A DNA stretch of 64,000 nt from Kribbella sp. VKM Ac-2568. GTDB lineage: Bacteria; Actinomycetota; Actinomycetes; Propionibacteriales; Kribbellaceae. The notes beneath the pieces were generated by a model that saw only the letters and a list, made by a program, of their open reading frames with translations, was not told where the DNA came from and did not search any database. Position 1 is the stretch's first letter, and each line of letters begins with the position of its first letter. A program made the translations under genes and the position numbers. This document shows, one piece after another, positions 1 to 9,430 of the stretch. The stretch lies in assembly GCF_004345365.1 (NCBI RefSeq), contig NZ_SLVF01000004.1, positions 248,001 to 312,000 of the forward strand, written 5' to 3'.

Positions 1-1
1 C

Positions 2-427
2 TGCGAGGCGACCCTGATGGTTGCCGCCCAGGTGATCGGCAACGACACCACCATCACCGTGGCCGGTGCCGGAGGCAACTTCGAGCTGAACGTGATGCTC
101 CCGGTGATCGCCCGCAACCTGCTCGAGTCGATCCAGCTGCTCACCAACACCTCGCGGCTACTCGCCGACCGCTGCGTCGACGGCATCACCGCGAACGTGG
201 ACCACGCCCGCGCGCTGGCCGAGTCGTCGCCGTCGATCGTGACACCGCTCAACCGCTACATCGGCTACGAGAGCGCGGCCGCCGTGGCGAAGAGCGCGCT
301 CAAGCAGGGCAAGACGATCCGCGAGGTCGTGATCGAGAACGGTCACGTCGAGAAGGGCGACCTGACCGAGGAGCAGCTCGACGCCGCCCTCGACGTCCTC
401 TCCATGACCCGTCCGGCCCAGCCGTGA
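2..427 (+). CDS. fumC: Class II fumarate hydratase, C-terminal part (runs off window start)
   Basis: Reversible hydration of fumarate to malate in the TCA cycle, by the iron-independent class II enzyme in the cytoplasm. Only the last 141 residues are present. They open inside the conserved helical core ([19 protein letters not shown], near window residue 25) and end with the small C-terminal fumarase C domain, which includes [12 protein letters not shown] and the final [12 protein letters not shown] segment. The SSxMPxKxNP signature loop would lie upstream of the window. The stop overlaps the next gene by 4 bp (GTGA), so the two are probably co-translated. A second, unrelated fumarase lies at 2212-3882. 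Confidence 0.95.
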   Translation, partial: CEATLMVAAQVIGNDTTITVAGAGGNFELNVMLPVIARNLLESIQLLTNTSRLLADRCVDGITANVDHARALAESSPSIVTPLNRYIGYESAAAVAKSALKQGKTIREVVIENGHVEKGDLTEEQLDAALDVLSMTRPAQP

Positions 428-1116
428 CGGCGGCCGAGGCGGAGACCCGCGTCAGCGAGTTCTGGGAGCCGGGCACCACGATCGAGTGGGTCTACGAAGG
501 TACCGGCCGGCATCGCGAGCTGCCGAACGTGCGGCCGATGACGGTGATCCGCGACGACGCGGACGGCCTGGTCGCCTGGCTCGCGCCGGGGACACCCCTG
601 ATCAAGCCGGTGCTCGTCGACGGCCGCGAGACCCGGCACGCCGGTCCCGAGCGCATGTTCACCGAGGACCGGGTGCTCAAGCTCGACATCTGGCACGGTA
701 CCGGCATCCTGAAGGTCTCCCCGACCGGCAAGCCCTGGTCGGTGTGGCACTTCTGGGGCGAGGACGGCACCTTCCGCGGCTGGTACGTGAACCTCGAGGC
801 CGAGCACCGCCGCGACCCCGACGCCCGTCGTACCTCCACGGTCGACTACGTGCTCGACCTCTGGATCAACCCGGACCGCACCATCGAGTGGAAAGACGAG
901 GACGAACTCGAAGGGGCAGTCGCCGCCGGCCGCTTCACCCAGGCCGAAGCCGACCGCATCACGGCCGACGGCCACGCCGCAGTACGCGACATCAAAGCCT
1001 GGACCACCCCCTTCGCCGACAACTGGCAGACCTTCATCCCCGACCCCCACCTGCGCCTCCCCGAGGCGCCCACCGGCTACGAGGTCACCCACATAACCCA
1101 ACACCTCCTCGGCTAA
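424..1116 (+). CDS. DUF402 family protein
   Basis: A 230-residue protein starting at GTG 424 and overlapping the fumC stop. The body (about residues 20-200) has the DUF402 pattern: an aromatic-rich beta core with WHFWGEDG and WYVNLE near residues 100-120, then [11 protein letters not shown] and an acidic WKDEDELE helix. Characterised DUF402 proteins are metal-dependent nucleoside tri- and diphosphatases or RNA-associated factors, so a phosphatase role is possible but not shown. The 4-bp overlap puts it in the fumC transcript. Family assignment is firm and the function is not. Confidence 0.85.
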   Translation: MTAAEAETRVSEFWEPGTTIEWVYEGTGRHRELPNVRPMTVIRDDADGLVAWLAPGTPLIKPVLVDGRETRHAGPERMFTEDRVLKLDIWHGTGILKVSPTGKPWSVWHFWGEDGTFRGWYVNLEAEHRRDPDARRTSTVDYVLDLWINPDRTIEWKDEDELEGAVAAGRFTQAEADRITADGHAAVRDIKAWTTPFADNWQTFIPDPHLRLPEAPTGYEVTHITQHLLG

Positions 1117-1134
1117 CCCCGTTGGTCGACCTGG

Positions 1135-1341
1135 ATGATCTCTCTCAGTTCAGGCCCTCACCCGAACCCGGTCCGCCGCCACCTGGCCTCAGCCCGCCGC
1201 CGGTGCCTCCAGGCGGCTCTGAAGGGTCACGAGACGCTCGCACACTTCGAGGATTTCACCGTCCGCAACGATCGGCCGCTGGGGGAAGTTGCTGCCGAGA
1301 TTCTGGTCATGGCCGGGTGGATGTCGGGGGAGGACGGCTGA
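1135..1341 (+). other. Possible ANTAR-domain remnant, doubtful ORF
   Basis: A 68-codon reading frame whose second half (HFEDFTVRNDRPLGEVAAE, residues 37-55) resembles the last helix of ANTAR RNA-binding antiterminator domains, which often end in a HNRPLxEVA-like stretch. Nothing upstream supplies the receiver or PAS/GAF part such regulators carry, and the N-terminus is low-complexity arginine-rich sequence. It may be a decayed regulator or chance similarity. No ribosome binding site is convincing. Confidence 0.25.
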
Positions 1342-1415
1342 TCGGGGATGAGGTCGTGACAACGGGTGGGTCACGGGGTGGCGCTTTCTGCCTCGGACGG
1401 ATCTACCTTGGAAAT

Positions 1416-1577
1416 ATGTACACAATCGAACTTGATGACGAGGAGCTGCGGTTACTGCGATCCGCTCTGGGGTCGTACCTTCAGGCGTTCGGGCACAATG
1501 AGGCCGACGTGCTCCGTGGGGCGAAGCACCTGATGATCAAGCTCCCCGATCCGGCCGCCGCGGCGGCTGCCAGCTGA
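1416..1577 (+). CDS. Small conserved-looking protein (53 aa)
   Basis: Starts at ATG 1416 (MYTIELDDEELRLLRSALGS) and ends with an alanine tail. The first 45 residues are acidic and amphipathic, predicted as one strand followed by two helices, unlike the arginine- and proline-rich noise of the longer frame that contains it. It resembles the short single-domain proteins often annotated as hypothetical in actinobacteria. No function can be named. The coding call rests on amino-acid composition and the upstream ATG; the ribosome binding site is weak. Confidence 0.6.
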   Translation: MYTIELDDEELRLLRSALGSYLQAFGHNEADVLRGAKHLMIKLPDPAAAAAAS

Positions 1578-1651
1578 CCCCGTACAGAGGAGAGTGAGCA
1601 GACCGTACGCCTGGAGGCGTACGAGTCCCCGCTTGCTCTCGACGGGCGCGC

Positions 1652-2077
1652 CTAGTCCTGGAGGGGTGTCAGTAGGGCTACTGGGATGGTGCGCTTGGCC
1701 TTGGCGGCGTAGCGGGCGACGGTGGGGGCTGCCGCCAGGATGACGTCGGTCCAGGCGGCGTCGCGCTCCTTGCCGGTCAGTTCGCGGGCCCGCACCTGCA
1801 GGTGCCGTGCGTCGATCTGGACCTCCGCGGTCGCCGTCGACCGGAGATTGCGGAACCAGTCGGGGTCGTGCGGCGCCCCTGACGCCGTGCCCCAGACGAG
1901 GAAACCGTCCGTGGTCGCGAGATAACGCACGCAGGCGGATCGCGGCAGGCCGGTCCGCCGGCCGCGGACGGTGAGCAGCAGGACGTGCGCGTTCTTGGTG
2001 CTCGCGAGTCGCCCGTTCAGCGTGCGGTACATCCAGACGCCGATGTGATTCCCGATCCGGGCCATTCCGCGGTTCAT
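1652..2077 (-). CDS. Nitroreductase / deazaflavin-dependent (DUF385) family protein
   Basis: About 141 residues with the F420-dependent nitroreductase split-barrel signature: VLLLTVRGRRTGLPRSACV near residues 34-52, a GFLVWGTASGAPHDPDWFRNL segment that binds the deazaflavin phosphate side, and the closing DVILAAAPTVARYAAK helix. Family members reduce quinones, nitro compounds or related substrates using F420H2. The ATG at 2077 is preferred over the upstream in-frame start at 2095 because AGGGGTGG lies just before it. It is a single gene, running the same way as the class I fumarase that lies to its right and upstream of it. Substrate unknown. Confidence 0.85.
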   Translation of the reverse strand: MNRGMARIGNHIGVWMYRTLNGRLASTKNAHVLLLTVRGRRTGLPRSACVRYLATTDGFLVWGTASGAPHDPDWFRNLRSTATAEVQIDARHLQVRARELTGKERDAAWTDVILAAAPTVARYAAKAKRTIPVALLTPLQD

Positions 2078-2126
2078 CCCACACCACCCCTGCACAGAGC
2101 GTCCTGCGATCGCCCGGGACCGTCAA

Positions 2127-2155
2127 GCACCCGCAGTACGCCGTACTGCGGGTGC
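2127..2155. repeat. REP-like perfect hairpin built from the GTACTGCGGGTGC 13-mer
   Basis: Left arm GCACCCGCAGTAC at 2127-2139, loop GCC, right arm GTACTGCGGGTGC at 2143-2155: a perfect 13-bp stem between the 3' end of the class I fumarase gene and the DUF385 gene. It could act as a terminator for the leftward fumarase transcript, but there is no U-run. The same 13-mer recurs at 18277, 18301, 18325 and 48399, so it also qualifies as a dispersed REP-like element. Confidence 0.8.
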
Positions 2156-2211
2156 CGCACCGCGGCTCAACGCCTCAGCCGAGGGTCAGACGAAGCTGCG
2201 GGCAGAACCCC

Positions 2212-3882
2212 TCAGCTGCGGGGTCGGACGGTGAGGGGGACGGGCTTGCGGGTGTCGGTGAAGAAGTCGTTGCCCTTGTCGTCGACCACGACGAAGGCCG
2301 GGAAGTCCTCGACCTCGATCTTCCAGACCGCTTCCATCCCGAGCTCGGCGTACTCGAGCACGTTCACCGACTTGATGCAGTCCTGCGCGAGCCGCGCCGC
2401 GGGTCCGCCGATCGAGCCGAGGTAGAACCCTCCGTGCTCCTTGCACGCGGCCGTCACCTTGGCCGAACGGTTGCCCTTGGCAAGCATGACGAAGGAGCCG
2501 CCGGCGGCCTGGAACTGGTCGACGTACGCGTCCATCCGGCCGGCCGTGGTCGGGCCGAACGAGCCGGAGGCGTAGCCCTCGGGCGTCTTGGCCGGGCCTG
2601 CGTAGTACACGGCGTGGTCCTTCAGGTACTGCGGCATCGGTTCGCCGGCGTCGAGGCGTTCCTTGATCTTCGCGTGTGCGATGTCGCGCGCCACGACCAG
2701 CGGGCCGCTCAGCGACAGCCGGGTCTTCACCGGCAGCTTCGACAGCTCGGCGCGGATCTCGCTCATCGGCCGGTTCAGATCGATCCGGACCACGTTGGTG
2801 TCGTCGGCGAGGTGTTCGTCGGTGGTGTCCGGCAGGAACCGCGCGGGGTCGCGCTCGAGTTGCTCCAGGAAGACGCCCTCGGGGGTGATCTTCGCGAGCG
2901 CCTGCCGGTCGGCCGAGCAAGACACCGCGATGGCGACCGGGCAGGACGCCCCGTGGCGGGGCAGGCGAATCACCCGGACGTCGTGGCAGAAGTATTTGCC
3001 GCCGAACTGCGCGCCGATCCCGAACTCCTGGGTCAGCTCGAACACCTGCTGCTCCAGCTCGACGTCGCGGAACCCGTGCCCGAGCGGCGATCCCGTCGTC
3101 GGCAGCGAGTCCAGGTAGTGGGCGGACGCGTACTTCGCGGTCTTCAGCGCGTACTCCGCGGAGGTGCCGCCGACCACGATCGCCAGGTGGTACGGCGGGC
3201 AGGCCGCAGTACCGAGTGAGCGGATCTTCTCGTCCAGGAACTTCATCATCCCGGCCGGGTTGAGCACCGCCTTGGTCTCCTGGAACAGGAATGACTTGTT
3301 CGCTGAGCCGCCGCCTTTGGCCATGAAGAGGAACTTGTACGCCGGGTCGGCCGTCCCGCCGCCGGGAGTGGAGTAGAGCTCGATCTGGGCCGGGAGGTTG
3401 GACCCGGTGTTCTTCTCATCCCACATGTTCAGCGGCGCCATCTGGGAGTAGCGCAGGTTGAGCTTCGTGTACGCGTCATACACGCCGCGGCTGATCCACT
3501 CCTCGTCAACGGCGCCGGTGAGAACGCCCTCGGACTTCTTGCCCATCACGATCGCCGTACCGGTGTCCTGGCACATCGGCAGCACGCCACCGGCCGAGAT
3601 GTTCGCGTTCTTCAGCAGGTCGAGCGCGACGAACCGGTCGTTCCCGGACGCCGCCGGGTCGTCGATGATCCGCCGCAGCTGGGCGAGGTGCGCAGTACGC
3701 AGGTAGTGCGAGATGTCGTGCATCGCCTCGGCCGTGAGCGCCTGCAACACGGACGGCTCGACCTGCAGGAACGTGCGGCCGCCGGCCGTGAAGGTGCTCA
3801 CTCCCTCGGTGGTGAGGAGCCGGTACTCCGTGTCGTCGGCCCCCAGCGGGAGCAGGTCGGAGTAGGAGAAGTCGGCGGACAC
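2212..3882 (-). CDS. Class I fumarate hydratase (iron-sulfur, FumA/B type)
   Basis: A 556-residue single-chain [4Fe-4S] hydro-lyase converting fumarate to malate. The N-terminal hydro-lyase domain (about 15-290) carries PMCQDTGT with C104 and [22 protein letters not shown] with C228. [23 protein letters not shown] supplies C314, matching the cluster ligands of E. coli FumA. The C-terminal domain (about 330-540) includes [11 protein letters not shown] and MLAKGNRS. Full length for the family. The GTG start at 3882 has a TGGAGG ribosome site 8 nt upstream. The gene lies antisense to and 1.1 kb from the fumC operon. Confidence 0.96.
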   Translation of the reverse strand: MSADFSYSDLLPLGADDTEYRLLTTEGVSTFTAGGRTFLQVEPSVLQALTAEAMHDISHYLRTAHLAQLRRIIDDPAASGNDRFVALDLLKNANISAGGVLPMCQDTGTAIVMGKKSEGVLTGAVDEEWISRGVYDAYTKLNLRYSQMAPLNMWDEKNTGSNLPAQIELYSTPGGGTADPAYKFLFMAKGGGSANKSFLFQETKAVLNPAGMMKFLDEKIRSLGTAACPPYHLAIVVGGTSAEYALKTAKYASAHYLDSLPTTGSPLGHGFRDVELEQQVFELTQEFGIGAQFGGKYFCHDVRVIRLPRHGASCPVAIAVSCSADRQALAKITPEGVFLEQLERDPARFLPDTTDEHLADDTNVVRIDLNRPMSEIRAELSKLPVKTRLSLSGPLVVARDIAHAKIKERLDAGEPMPQYLKDHAVYYAGPAKTPEGYASGSFGPTTAGRMDAYVDQFQAAGGSFVMLAKGNRSAKVTAACKEHGGFYLGSIGGPAARLAQDCIKSVNVLEYAELGMEAVWKIEVEDFPAFVVVDDKGNDFFTDTRKPVPLTVRPRS

Positions 3883-4075
3883 CAGGCGTACCTCCAGGCA
3901 AGTGGTCTGAGATTTGCCCCAAGCCTAGATCGGAGCCGCCCAGGTCGCTGCGACGGGCCGCACACTTCCGCCGGATCACGCGCTGCGATCGGACTCAGGG
4001 TCAGGGTCGTGGTCAGGGGTGAATAGGGGGCATAACTCATCTGCGAACAGGCCTTCGCGCGCGTAAGGTCTTGTC

Positions 4076-4774
4076 GTGGCCCAGGACGAGATTCCCCAGG
4101 ACGAGACTCCCCAGCCGAAGACGCCCGCTCAGCCGACCGGTGATGAGCTGGCGCTGCGCCGGCGGGTCTCCGACCTCGAACGCGAGGAGGTCGCCGACGT
4201 GCTCCGAGAGGCCGCCGGCGAGGGTCGACTGAGCTACCCGGAGCTCGAGGACCGGCTGGAGACGCTGTACGCCTCTAAGACGTACGGCGAGCTCGTCCAG
4301 ATCACCGCGGATCTGCCGAACGGCCTGGCCGTGCCGGCCTCCTCGGACGTGCAGCCCGTGGCGGCGGCCGGTCAGCAAGGTGTCACGCACTACGCGCCGG
4401 TGATGAACGTGTTCCTCTCCGAGGGCAAGCGGACCGGCGGCTGGATCGCCCCGCAGCGCCAGGAGGTGAACGCGGTCCTCGGCGACGTGACGCTCGACTA
4501 CACCGAGGCCCAGTTGCCGTACGACGAGGTCTTCGTCGACGTGAAGTCGATCCTCGCGGACGTGAAGATCCGGGTCCCGCAGAACGCCATCGTGCACCTG
4601 GACAGCAACCCGATCCTCGGCTCCGTCACGGAGCAGGAGTCCGGCCTCGGCGGCGGCACCACCCAACCGAACACCGCCGCCCCGAAGGTCTTCCACATCC
4701 GCGGCACCGCCATCCTCGGCGAGATCAAGATCAAACGAGGCCCCCGCCTGACCAAACGCCTCGGCCTCAGCTGA
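4076..4774 (+). CDS. DUF1707 plus LiaF-like C-terminal domain protein
   Basis: A 232-residue cytoplasmic protein starting with GTG 4076. After a proline- and glutamine-rich leader, residues about 25-80 form the DUF1707 (SHOCT-like) helical domain, with the REEVADVLREAAGEGRLSYPELEDRL pattern split over two helices. The C-terminal half (about 120-225) is a beta-helical repeat like the cell-wall-active antibiotic response domain of LiaF/VraT (DUF2154), with repeats such as AVLGDVTLDY and GTAILGEIKIKRG. Such proteins are linked to envelope stress sensing, but here no kinase or transmembrane partner is adjacent. No membrane segment is visible. Confidence 0.85.
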   Translation: MAQDEIPQDETPQPKTPAQPTGDELALRRRVSDLEREEVADVLREAAGEGRLSYPELEDRLETLYASKTYGELVQITADLPNGLAVPASSDVQPVAAAGQQGVTHYAPVMNVFLSEGKRTGGWIAPQRQEVNAVLGDVTLDYTEAQLPYDEVFVDVKSILADVKIRVPQNAIVHLDSNPILGSVTEQESGLGGGTTQPNTAAPKVFHIRGTAILGEIKIKRGPRLTKRLGLS

Positions 4775-4811
4775 CCCGGCGCCGGCCCAGCTGCCCGAGA
4801 ACGTCAGGCGG

Positions 4812-5315
4812 TCAGCTCTGTACGTCGTTCTGGTGCTGCTGAGCGAGCAGCTCGCCGAGCCAGCCGGCGAAGACTTCCAGATCCTTCACGTTGTCCAGCG
4901 GCACGCTCAGCGATTTCGCCCAGACGTCCCGAGGGATGACGGGTAGGGAGCGAAGAACCTGCCAGCCGGTGATCACGCCGACCGCCCCGACCTCGTCCCA
5001 CACGAGCTCATGTCTGCCGAGGCGGATGCCGGCCTGGTCGACTGTGAGCACCGGTCGAAGGGTGATCACCGGCCAAAGGCTGCCTGCGACGAAGACGAGG
5101 GAGATCGCGCACAACAGTGCGGCGAGGAGCGTCCAGCCGACCCCATCCTGGTCGAGGGCGCGCCGAGCGTCGGACAGCACGAGGTTCAGGGCGAACAGCA
5201 CCATGATCCCCAGCCGGATCGCCGCCCGTCGCCTGCGCTGAGGGAACACCACCTGACCGGTTCTCTCAAGCTCGTCCGACCAGGTGTCAGGACCTGCGTC
5301 GCCCATCGACGGCAT
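4812..5315 (-). CDS. Small membrane protein, PH-like (tandem paralogue A)
   Basis: 167 residues from ATG 5315, with GGGGGAAG placed 5 nt upstream, which favours it over the GTG at 5348. Layout: short hydrophilic N-terminus with TGQVVFPQRRRR, two transmembrane helices (about 35-55 and 60-85), then a PH-like beta domain (RPVLTVDQAGIRLGRHELVWDEV) and a C-terminal helix ending in QQHQ. It closely parallels the next gene, with the same FPQRR, PVxTVD, LDNVKDLxxxxxWL and LLAQ landmarks, so the two arose by tandem duplication. Role unknown. Confidence 0.8.
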   Translation of the reverse strand: MPSMGDAGPDTWSDELERTGQVVFPQRRRRAAIRLGIMVLFALNLVLSDARRALDQDGVGWTLLAALLCAISLVFVAGSLWPVITLRPVLTVDQAGIRLGRHELVWDEVGAVGVITGWQVLRSLPVIPRDVWAKSLSVPLDNVKDLEVFAGWLGELLAQQHQNDVQS

Positions 5316-5364
5316 GTGCGCTTCCCCCAAGTCACTGTGGACCGTCACTGTAAGGGCAAACGGC

Positions 5365-5865
5365 TCAGTCCGTGGTGGTCTGGCGTTGGGCTAGGAGGGT
5401 GCGAAGCCAGTCGGTGAGTTCGGCCAGGTCCTGGACGTTGTCCTGGGGGATACCGACCGCGGGGGAGCTGTGCTGGTCGAGCGGCTGGACCTGGACGGTG
5501 CGGAGGCCGGGGAAGCCGGACGGGGCGTCGATGCGGGCGATTCCTTCCCAGGGGACCAGACCCTTGGCTCCGTCCTTGCCCGAGGTGATGCCGACCCGGT
5601 CGACGGTGACCACGGGCAGGCGGGTGATCAGTTGCCACACGGTGAGTCCGACGACACAGACGAATCCCGCGAGCGCCGTGAGCCGCAGTACGCCAAGGGT
5701 GCCGGAGACGTCGCCCGCGCGGAGGTGCTGGACGTTGCTCACCAGCGACGCGGCCATCAGCAGGGCGAAGAAGGCCAGACGGATCAGCAGGCGGCTGCGG
5801 CGCTGGGGGAACACCACCCGGCCGGTGGTCTCGTACTCGCTGGTCCACGTAGCTGCGGTGCTCAT
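5365..5865 (-). CDS. Small membrane protein, PH-like (tandem paralogue B)
   Basis: 166 residues if translation starts at ATG 5865; a TTG at 5871 is the alternative and would overlap the sugar kinase stop. Same architecture as the gene to its left: TGRVVFPQRRSR, two hydrophobic helices, then a beta domain with PVVTVDRVGITSG and PWEGIARID, and a terminal helix DLAELTDWLRTLLAQ. The C-terminal domain resembles bacterial PH-like domains that sit on the cytoplasmic face. It is apparently co-transcribed with the upstream pfkB-type kinase and glpX. Function unknown. Confidence 0.8.
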   Translation of the reverse strand: MSTAATWTSEYETTGRVVFPQRRSRLLIRLAFFALLMAASLVSNVQHLRAGDVSGTLGVLRLTALAGFVCVVGLTVWQLITRLPVVTVDRVGITSGKDGAKGLVPWEGIARIDAPSGFPGLRTVQVQPLDQHSSPAVGIPQDNVQDLAELTDWLRTLLAQRQTTTD

Positions 5866-5867
5866 CC

Positions 5868-6827
5868 TCAACCCCAGGTGGACTTGTGCTCGGCCGCGGT
5901 CGGCGGATCCGCGCCGTGCCGCGTGCAGGTGATCGCGGCCGCCTTAACCGCGTAGTCAACGACAGCGGACAGGTTCTCCTCGTCCAGGCCCTCGAGCCGT
6001 ACTTCGCCCAGCAGGCCGCGGGTATGGAGTCCGGCGATCAGCGCGGACATGAACGAGTCGCCCGCACCGACCGTGTCGATCACCTTGATCGCGGGCGCGG
6101 CAACCTCGACCCGCGCGGTCCGGCTCATCCCGATCGCGCCCTCGCCGCCCCGGGTGATCACCACGCACCTGGTCCGGTCGACAGCCAGCAACTCGGCCGC
6201 GATCTCGTCCGGCGTAGCCCCGGGCCGCAGGAACTCGCAGTCCTCGTCACTGAGCTTCACCAGATCGGCCAACGCAGCAAGACCCCGTACTGCGGCCCAG
6301 GTGCTCTCCGCGTCCGGGGTGATCGTCGGGCGGGCGTTCGGGTCCAGCGTGACCGTGACGGGTTGTTCCGCGAGGGAGCCGAGGAAGCGACGGATCGCCT
6401 CGGCGCCTGGTTCGAGCACGGTCGCGATCGAGCCCGTGTGGACCGCCGGGCAGCCGCGCGACAGGGAGAGCGCCGGAGGCTCCCAGGTGATGTCGAACTG
6501 GTACGACGCGACCCCGTCTCCGTCGAGGGTCGCGGTCGCGGTACTGGTGCGGAAGTGCGGGTCGACCGAGCCGGGAGCGAGCTGGACGCCGTTGCCGAAC
6601 AGGTGCGCGCCGAGCTGGTCGCCGTACGGGTCGGTGCCGAAGCGAGTGACCAGCTCGGTCGGCAGGCCGAGGCGGGCCAGTCCGACGGCGACGTTGGCGG
6701 GGGAGCCGCCGGGGGTCGCCTTGGTCCCGTGCCTGCCGTTGCGGCCGGATCCGCTGCCGTTGGAGCGACCGCCGGCGCCGACGATGTCCACGAGCGCCTC
6801 GCCGATGACGAGGACGGGTGCGGTCAT
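5868..6827 (-). CDS. PfkB-family sugar kinase (fructokinase-like)
   Basis: 319-residue ribokinase-fold enzyme phosphorylating a sugar with ATP. The N-terminal PfkB signature [15 protein letters not shown] lies near residues 40-55 and the C-terminal signature with catalytic aspartate is [17 protein letters not shown] near 254-270. [12 protein letters not shown] and [11 protein letters not shown] fit fructokinase-type members. The ATG at 6827 overlaps the glpX stop by 4 bp (ATGA), so translation is coupled. Together with fructose-1,6-bisphosphatase this suggests fructose metabolism, but the substrate is not proven. Confidence 0.9.
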   Translation of the reverse strand: MTAPVLVIGEALVDIVGAGGRSNGSGSGRNGRHGTKATPGGSPANVAVGLARLGLPTELVTRFGTDPYGDQLGAHLFGNGVQLAPGSVDPHFRTSTATATLDGDGVASYQFDITWEPPALSLSRGCPAVHTGSIATVLEPGAEAIRRFLGSLAEQPVTVTLDPNARPTITPDAESTWAAVRGLAALADLVKLSDEDCEFLRPGATPDEIAAELLAVDRTRCVVITRGGEGAIGMSRTARVEVAAPAIKVIDTVGAGDSFMSALIAGLHTRGLLGEVRLEGLDEENLSAVVDYAVKAAAITCTRHGADPPTAAEHKSTWG

Positions 6828-7858
6828 CGGGCGTGCTCGAAGTCGATGGCCGAGTAGGCGCGCAGCTTGGAGAGCTGGTGCTCGCTCTCGATGCTGCGGA
6901 TGGTGCCGCTGCGCGAGCGCATCACCAGCGAGTGGGTGCGGGCGATCGAGCTGCGGTAGCGGACGCCGCGGAGCAGTTCGCCGTCGGTGATGCCGGTGGC
7001 GACGAAGAAGCAGTCGTCACCGCTGACCAGGTCGTCGGTGGAGAGCACCCGGTCGAGGTCGTGGCCGGCGTCGAGCGCCTTCTGCCGCTCCTCATCGTCA
7101 CGCGGCCAGAGCTTGCCCTGGATCAGGCCGCCCATGCACTTCATCGCGCAGGCCGCGATGATGCCCTCCGGAGTACCGCCGATGCCGACCAGCATGTCCA
7201 GGCCGGTGTCCGGCCGGGCCGCCTCCACCGCGCCGGCCACGTCGCCGTCGCTGATGAACTTGATCCGCGCCCCGGTGGCCCGGATCTGCGCCGCCAGGTC
7301 CTCGTGGCGCGGGCGGTCCAGCAGGACGACCGTGACGTCGTCGGCCGTGGAGCCCTTCGCCTTCGCCACCCGGCGGATGTTCTCCCCGACCGGCAGCCGG
7401 ATGTCCACCACGTCGGCGGCCTCGGGCCCGACCACCAGCTTTTCCATGTAGAACACCGCGGACGGGTCGTACATCGTGTTGCGCGGCGCCACCGCCATCA
7501 CGGCGATGCCGTTCGCCATTCCCTTGGCGACCAGCGTGGTCCCGTCGACCGGGTCGACGGCGACGTCGCACTCCGGGCCGTCGCCGGAACCGACCTGCTC
7601 GCCGTTGTAGAGCATCGGGGCGTTGTCCTTCTCGCCCTCGCCGATCACCACCACGCCGTTCATCCCGACGGTGCCGATCAGCGTGCGCATCGCGTTCACC
7701 GCCGCGCCGTCGGCGCCGTTCTTGTCGCCCCGGCCGACCCACCGGCCGGCGGCCATCGCGGCCGCCTCGGTGACCCGGACCAGCTCGAGGGCCAGGTTGC
7801 GGTCGGGCGCGTGCTCGTCGACCTCGAGATGGGCAGGTGGCGTGGACGGGTCGTTCAT
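6824..7858 (-). CDS. glpX: Fructose-1,6-bisphosphatase class II
   Basis: About 344 residues. Hydrolyses fructose-1,6-bisphosphate to fructose-6-phosphate, the gluconeogenic step. The metal and substrate motifs are intact: [11 protein letters not shown] near residues 75-85, DPVDGTT near 102-108, and [14 protein letters not shown] near 217-230, where GlpX enzymes bind the sugar phosphate. The ATG at 7858 (MNDPS) is preferred over an upstream in-frame start at 7876. It heads a coupled operon with the PfkB kinase and the two membrane paralogues, and is divergent from the DUF4245 gene with about 60 bp between starts. Confidence 0.96.
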   Translation of the reverse strand: MNDPSTPPAHLEVDEHAPDRNLALELVRVTEAAAMAAGRWVGRGDKNGADGAAVNAMRTLIGTVGMNGVVVIGEGEKDNAPMLYNGEQVGSGDGPECDVAVDPVDGTTLVAKGMANGIAVMAVAPRNTMYDPSAVFYMEKLVVGPEAADVVDIRLPVGENIRRVAKAKGSTADDVTVVLLDRPRHEDLAAQIRATGARIKFISDGDVAGAVEAARPDTGLDMLVGIGGTPEGIIAACAMKCMGGLIQGKLWPRDDEERQKALDAGHDLDRVLSTDDLVSGDDCFFVATGITDGELLRGVRYRSSIARTHSLVMRSRSGTIRSIESEHQLSKLRAYSAIDFEHAR

Positions 7859-7920
7859 GCCACGGATCGTAGCCAACGGTCGGTGTCCGGCCGAGATCGG
7901 TCTCGGGGGACACTGGTGAC

Positions 7921-8505
7921 ATGAGCTCGACGAGTGAGGAGCAGGCGAGGGCCCGCGCGGAGGCCGAGGCCTACCGTGCGCAGAACAAGGTGGACCGGGC
8001 GAAGGCCCGAACCCTGACCAACATGTTCTGGGCGCTGCTGGCCTGCTTCATCGTGGTGGCGTTCCTCGCGGTGGTGACGTGGCGGCCGAAGTCGGAGAAG
8101 ATCAACGCGGTCGAGTACACGGCTCAGCTGGAGGACGCGAAGAAGGTGGCGCCGTGGGTCCGCGGCCCGGCGCCGATGCCGGACGGCTGGACCGCGACCA
8201 GCGTGGAATTCCGTGCGCCCGAGCAAAGCCCGATCACCTGGCACCTGGGAATTGTCACCACCGATAAGAAATACGTCGGCCTGGAACAGTCCAATGTCAC
8301 CAACAGGGGTTTCCAGTCCGACGAGCTGGGCAAGACTGAGGACGACGGTACGACGACCGTGTCCGGGGTGGTCTGGCAGCGGAAAACCCTGCTGGACCGG
8401 GAGAACGAGCATGCGCTCGTCCTGATCGGCTCGGGTGTCACCACGATCGTGGTCGGAAATGCCGGGTATCCCGCGCTTGAAACGTTTGCGGCTACTTTGC
8501 GTTGA
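7921..8505 (+). CDS. DUF4245 membrane-anchored protein
   Basis: 194 residues. A charged cytoplasmic N-terminus (residues 1-34, rich in RAEAEA) precedes one transmembrane helix (about 35-55, [20 protein letters not shown]). The rest is an extracytoplasmic domain with the DUF4245 landmarks: [20 protein letters not shown], a WHLGIVT strand and a closing [17 protein letters not shown]. This gene sits divergent from glpX in many actinobacteria, and that neighbourhood supports the call. No biochemical role is established. Confidence 0.9.
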   Translation: MSSTSEEQARARAEAEAYRAQNKVDRAKARTLTNMFWALLACFIVVAFLAVVTWRPKSEKINAVEYTAQLEDAKKVAPWVRGPAPMPDGWTATSVEFRAPEQSPITWHLGIVTTDKKYVGLEQSNVTNRGFQSDELGKTEDDGTTTVSGVVWQRKTLLDRENEHALVLIGSGVTTIVVGNAGYPALETFAATLR

Positions 8506-8624
8506 TTGCCGCGCACTTATTCAGACGTTGACACGTTGAGGCGGCTCGGGGTTCGATCAACTGATCGGCATCGACGAAGGAGCCTGGCGTGCGGTCTGAA
8601 AACCAGGTCGGGGGTTGATGCGGC

Positions 8625-9299
8625 GTGTTCGTCACCGGACTGGTGCTTGCCGCCGATGGGTCGCCGCGGCTCGGCGTGCCCAAAGAGTTGCTGTCCTACC
8701 AGGGCGAGACCCTGCTCGGGGCATCGCTGGACACCGCCCGCGAGTGCGGCTTCGACCAGTTGATCGTCACGCTGGGGACGGCGTCGGAGCAGGTCCGCGA
8801 ACGGGTCGACCTGGACGGCACCTGGGTCGTGGATTCACCCCACGCGGATACCGGTAGCTCGTCGATCGTGCCTGCGCTGGACGTGGTCGACCGGCGTACG
8901 GACGGCATCGTGGTGATGCTGGGCGACCAACCGGGCGTGACTTCGGCCACTGTCTGGTCCCTGGTCGCGGAGGTCGCGGGGCCTGCCACGCCGATCGGGG
9001 TGAGCCGCTACGACGACGGCCCGGGACACCCGTGCTGGTTCGGCCGCGAGCTCTTCGGCGAGTTGCGGCAGCTCCGTAGCGACCTGGACGTCTGGGGCCT
9101 GATCCGGGCCGGGCGCCACCCGATCACCGAGGTAGATGCCGCCGGCAACATCCCGCTCCGGGTCGAGACCTGGGAGGACTACCAGACCCTCGTCGCCCTC
9201 CCCGACATCGAGGAGGAGGAGGTCCCCGTCGTCCCACCCGCCGCGGTCCCCACCCGAGGCCGCCTGGCCCGTCGCCGCTCCCGCCGCCCCAAGGTCTGA
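8625..9299 (+). CDS. Nucleotidyltransferase family protein (MobA/MocA-like)
   Basis: 224 residues from GTG 8625. A Rossmann-like NTP-transferase with the N-terminal loop LAADGSPRLGVPKELLSYQG, a variant of LAAGxSxRMGxPK that binds the nucleotide phosphates, then MLGDQPGVT holding the metal-binding aspartate, and GHPCWFGRELF. This pattern is typical of MocA-type molybdenum cofactor cytidylyltransferase-like enzymes, but no molybdenum cofactor gene is near, so the substrate is open. The C-terminus has an unusual basic tail (about residues 205-224, RGRLARRRSRRPK). Confidence 0.8.
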   Translation: MFVTGLVLAADGSPRLGVPKELLSYQGETLLGASLDTARECGFDQLIVTLGTASEQVRERVDLDGTWVVDSPHADTGSSSIVPALDVVDRRTDGIVVMLGDQPGVTSATVWSLVAEVAGPATPIGVSRYDDGPGHPCWFGRELFGELRQLRSDLDVWGLIRAGRHPITEVDAAGNIPLRVETWEDYQTLVALPDIEEEEVPVVPPAAVPTRGRLARRRSRRPKV

Positions 9300-9331
9300 C
9301 CCCCACCAAGACCTGCGCTGCTGCCGCTCCC

Positions 9332-9430
9332 TCAGGCGGTCTCGCAGGTACGCCGGAACAGATCCGCGCGGACGTGCTCGGCGAGATCGTCAATCACACG
9401 AGGCCCCACGATGCCCCGAGCGGGGTCTAC
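9332..9430 (-). other. Possible C-terminal coding fragment
   Basis: Leftward reading after the esterase stop gives VDPARGIVGPRVIDDLAEHV followed by RADLFRRTCETA and a stop at 9332-9334. It reads like the helical C-terminal end of a protein, but no upstream part exists because the esterase gene occupies it in another phase. It may be a scrap left by a deletion or chance. Otherwise the 9300-9426 gap shows nothing. Confidence 0.2.

Noticed and set aside
5886..7924. Long rightward frames opposite PfkB and GlpX
   Set aside because: Mirror frames of two well-recognised enzymes; composition is arginine- and histidine-rich noise.
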